Below, piece by piece: positions 5,230 through 5,481 of a DNA stretch of 5,481 nt. Below the pieces are notes generated by a model. That model worked only from the letters and a program-made list of their open reading frames with translations. It did no database searches and was not told the DNA's origin. The position numbers were made by a program, and so were the translations under genes. Source of the DNA: an uncultured Neisseria sp. (GTDB taxonomy: Bacteria; Pseudomonadota; Gammaproteobacteria; Burkholderiales; Neisseriaceae); NCBI GenBank assembly GCA_927911515.1, contig CAKMQH010000030.1, positions 1 through 5,481 on the forward strand, given 5' to 3'. The stretch's first letter is position 1; every line of letters starts with the position of its first letter.

Positions 5230-5287
5230 ACCGCCCGTTTGAGATTGCACCGTTTGAGGGTTAGAGATTTTGCGGAGTGATGAAGAG

Positions 5288-5329
5288 AGGTCGTCTGAAA
5301 ACAGGATTTTGGTTTCAGACGACCTTTTA
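5288..5329 (+). terminator. Uptake-sequence hairpin terminator after the lipoprotein gene
   Basis: AGGTCGTCTGAAA (5288-5300) and TTTCAGACGACCT (5313-5325) form a perfect 13-bp stem with a 12-base loop. The stem is followed by TTT then ATTA, 58 bases after the lipoprotein stop. It carries two exact uptake sequences in opposite orientation. Confidence 0.88.
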
Positions 5330-5348
5330 TTACATCAACAACCTTGTT

Positions 5349-5372
5349 CCTTCCCCCGTCGGCGGGGGAAGG
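5349..5372. repeat. GC-rich 10-bp stem-loop
   Basis: CCTTCCCCCG (5349-5358) pairs perfectly with CGGGGGAAGG (5363-5372) around the tetraloop TCGG. There is no T run after it, so it is not a typical terminator. It forms the left part of the larger inverted arrangement that reaches the right edge. Confidence 0.7.
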
Positions 5373-5481
5373 TTAGGATGGGGGTGGCTTTGCAGTTTTT
5401 AGGCAAAATCAAATTGGTGCAGCCCAATAAAGACCACCCTCTCCCCCAGCCCTCTCCCCCAGCCCTCTCCCGCCCGGACGG
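5356..5481. repeat. GC-rich imperfect inverted repeat, cut by the window edge
   Basis: The left arm CCGTCGGCGGGGGAAGG...GGGGGTGG (5356-5387) resembles the inverse of the right arm (5434-5481), which read back begins CCGTCCGGGCGGGAGAGGG and ends GAGAGGGTGG. Between them are about 46 AT-richer bases. The right arm is longer because a 13-base unit is repeated in it. The layout is like a MITE or an intergenic palindromic repeat, but I do not recognise a named family. Confidence 0.45.
5437..5475 (+). repeat. 13-bp tandem repeat, about 2.7 units
   Basis: CCCTCTCCCCCAG occurs at 5437-5449 and 5450-5462, then a third unit starts CCCTCTCCC at 5463 and diverges to GCCC. One strand is almost pure pyrimidine, so the unit number may vary by slippage. 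Confidence 0.75.

Noticed and set aside
5437..5475. CRISPR-like repeat
   Set aside because: The 13-bp units are directly adjacent with no spacers, so this is a simple tandem repeat.

Overview
The window comes from a Neisseria species. The DNA uptake sequence is repeated about ten times in 5.5 kb in the form AGGTCGTCTGAA, alone or as inverted pairs that make terminator-like hairpins. From memory, this dialect belongs to the N. mucosa / N. sicca / N. macacae group, whereas meningococcus and gonococcus use ATGCCGTCTGAA. Two Correia-type repeat elements with TATAGTGGATTAA terminal inverted repeats point to the same genus.

Layout: a possible partial gene leaves the window at the left edge (minus strand). 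Next comes a repeat-rich stretch (165-321) with a very short Correia element, a diverged Correia-like copy directly beside it, and an uptake sequence. A LOG-family nucleotide phosphoribohydrolase (minus) is transcribed divergently from truC, the tRNA pseudouridine-65 synthase (plus). truC converges on ruvC, the Holliday junction resolvase (minus), with a full-length 156-bp Correia element between their 3' ends. Upstream of ruvC, behind an uptake-sequence hairpin terminator, is a yjgR/DUF853 HerA-like ATPase gene (minus). Divergent from it is a small lipoprotein with a thioredoxin-like CGDC domain (plus), followed by another uptake-sequence terminator and a GC-rich inverted and tandem repeat region at the right edge.

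The genes are mostly single housekeeping transcription units with hairpins or mobile repeats between them: tRNA modification (truC), recombination (ruvC), nucleotide metabolism (LOG), an uncharacterised ATPase (yjgR) and an envelope thiol protein. I see no defence system, prophage or metabolic cluster.

The most notable signals are these. (1) The ruvC start region is out of frame by one base at a run of seven A. (2) The 69-bp Correia element is exactly what the 156-bp one would become after an 87-bp deletion between two TCGCCTT direct repeats. (3) A diverged Correia-like unit abuts the short element.
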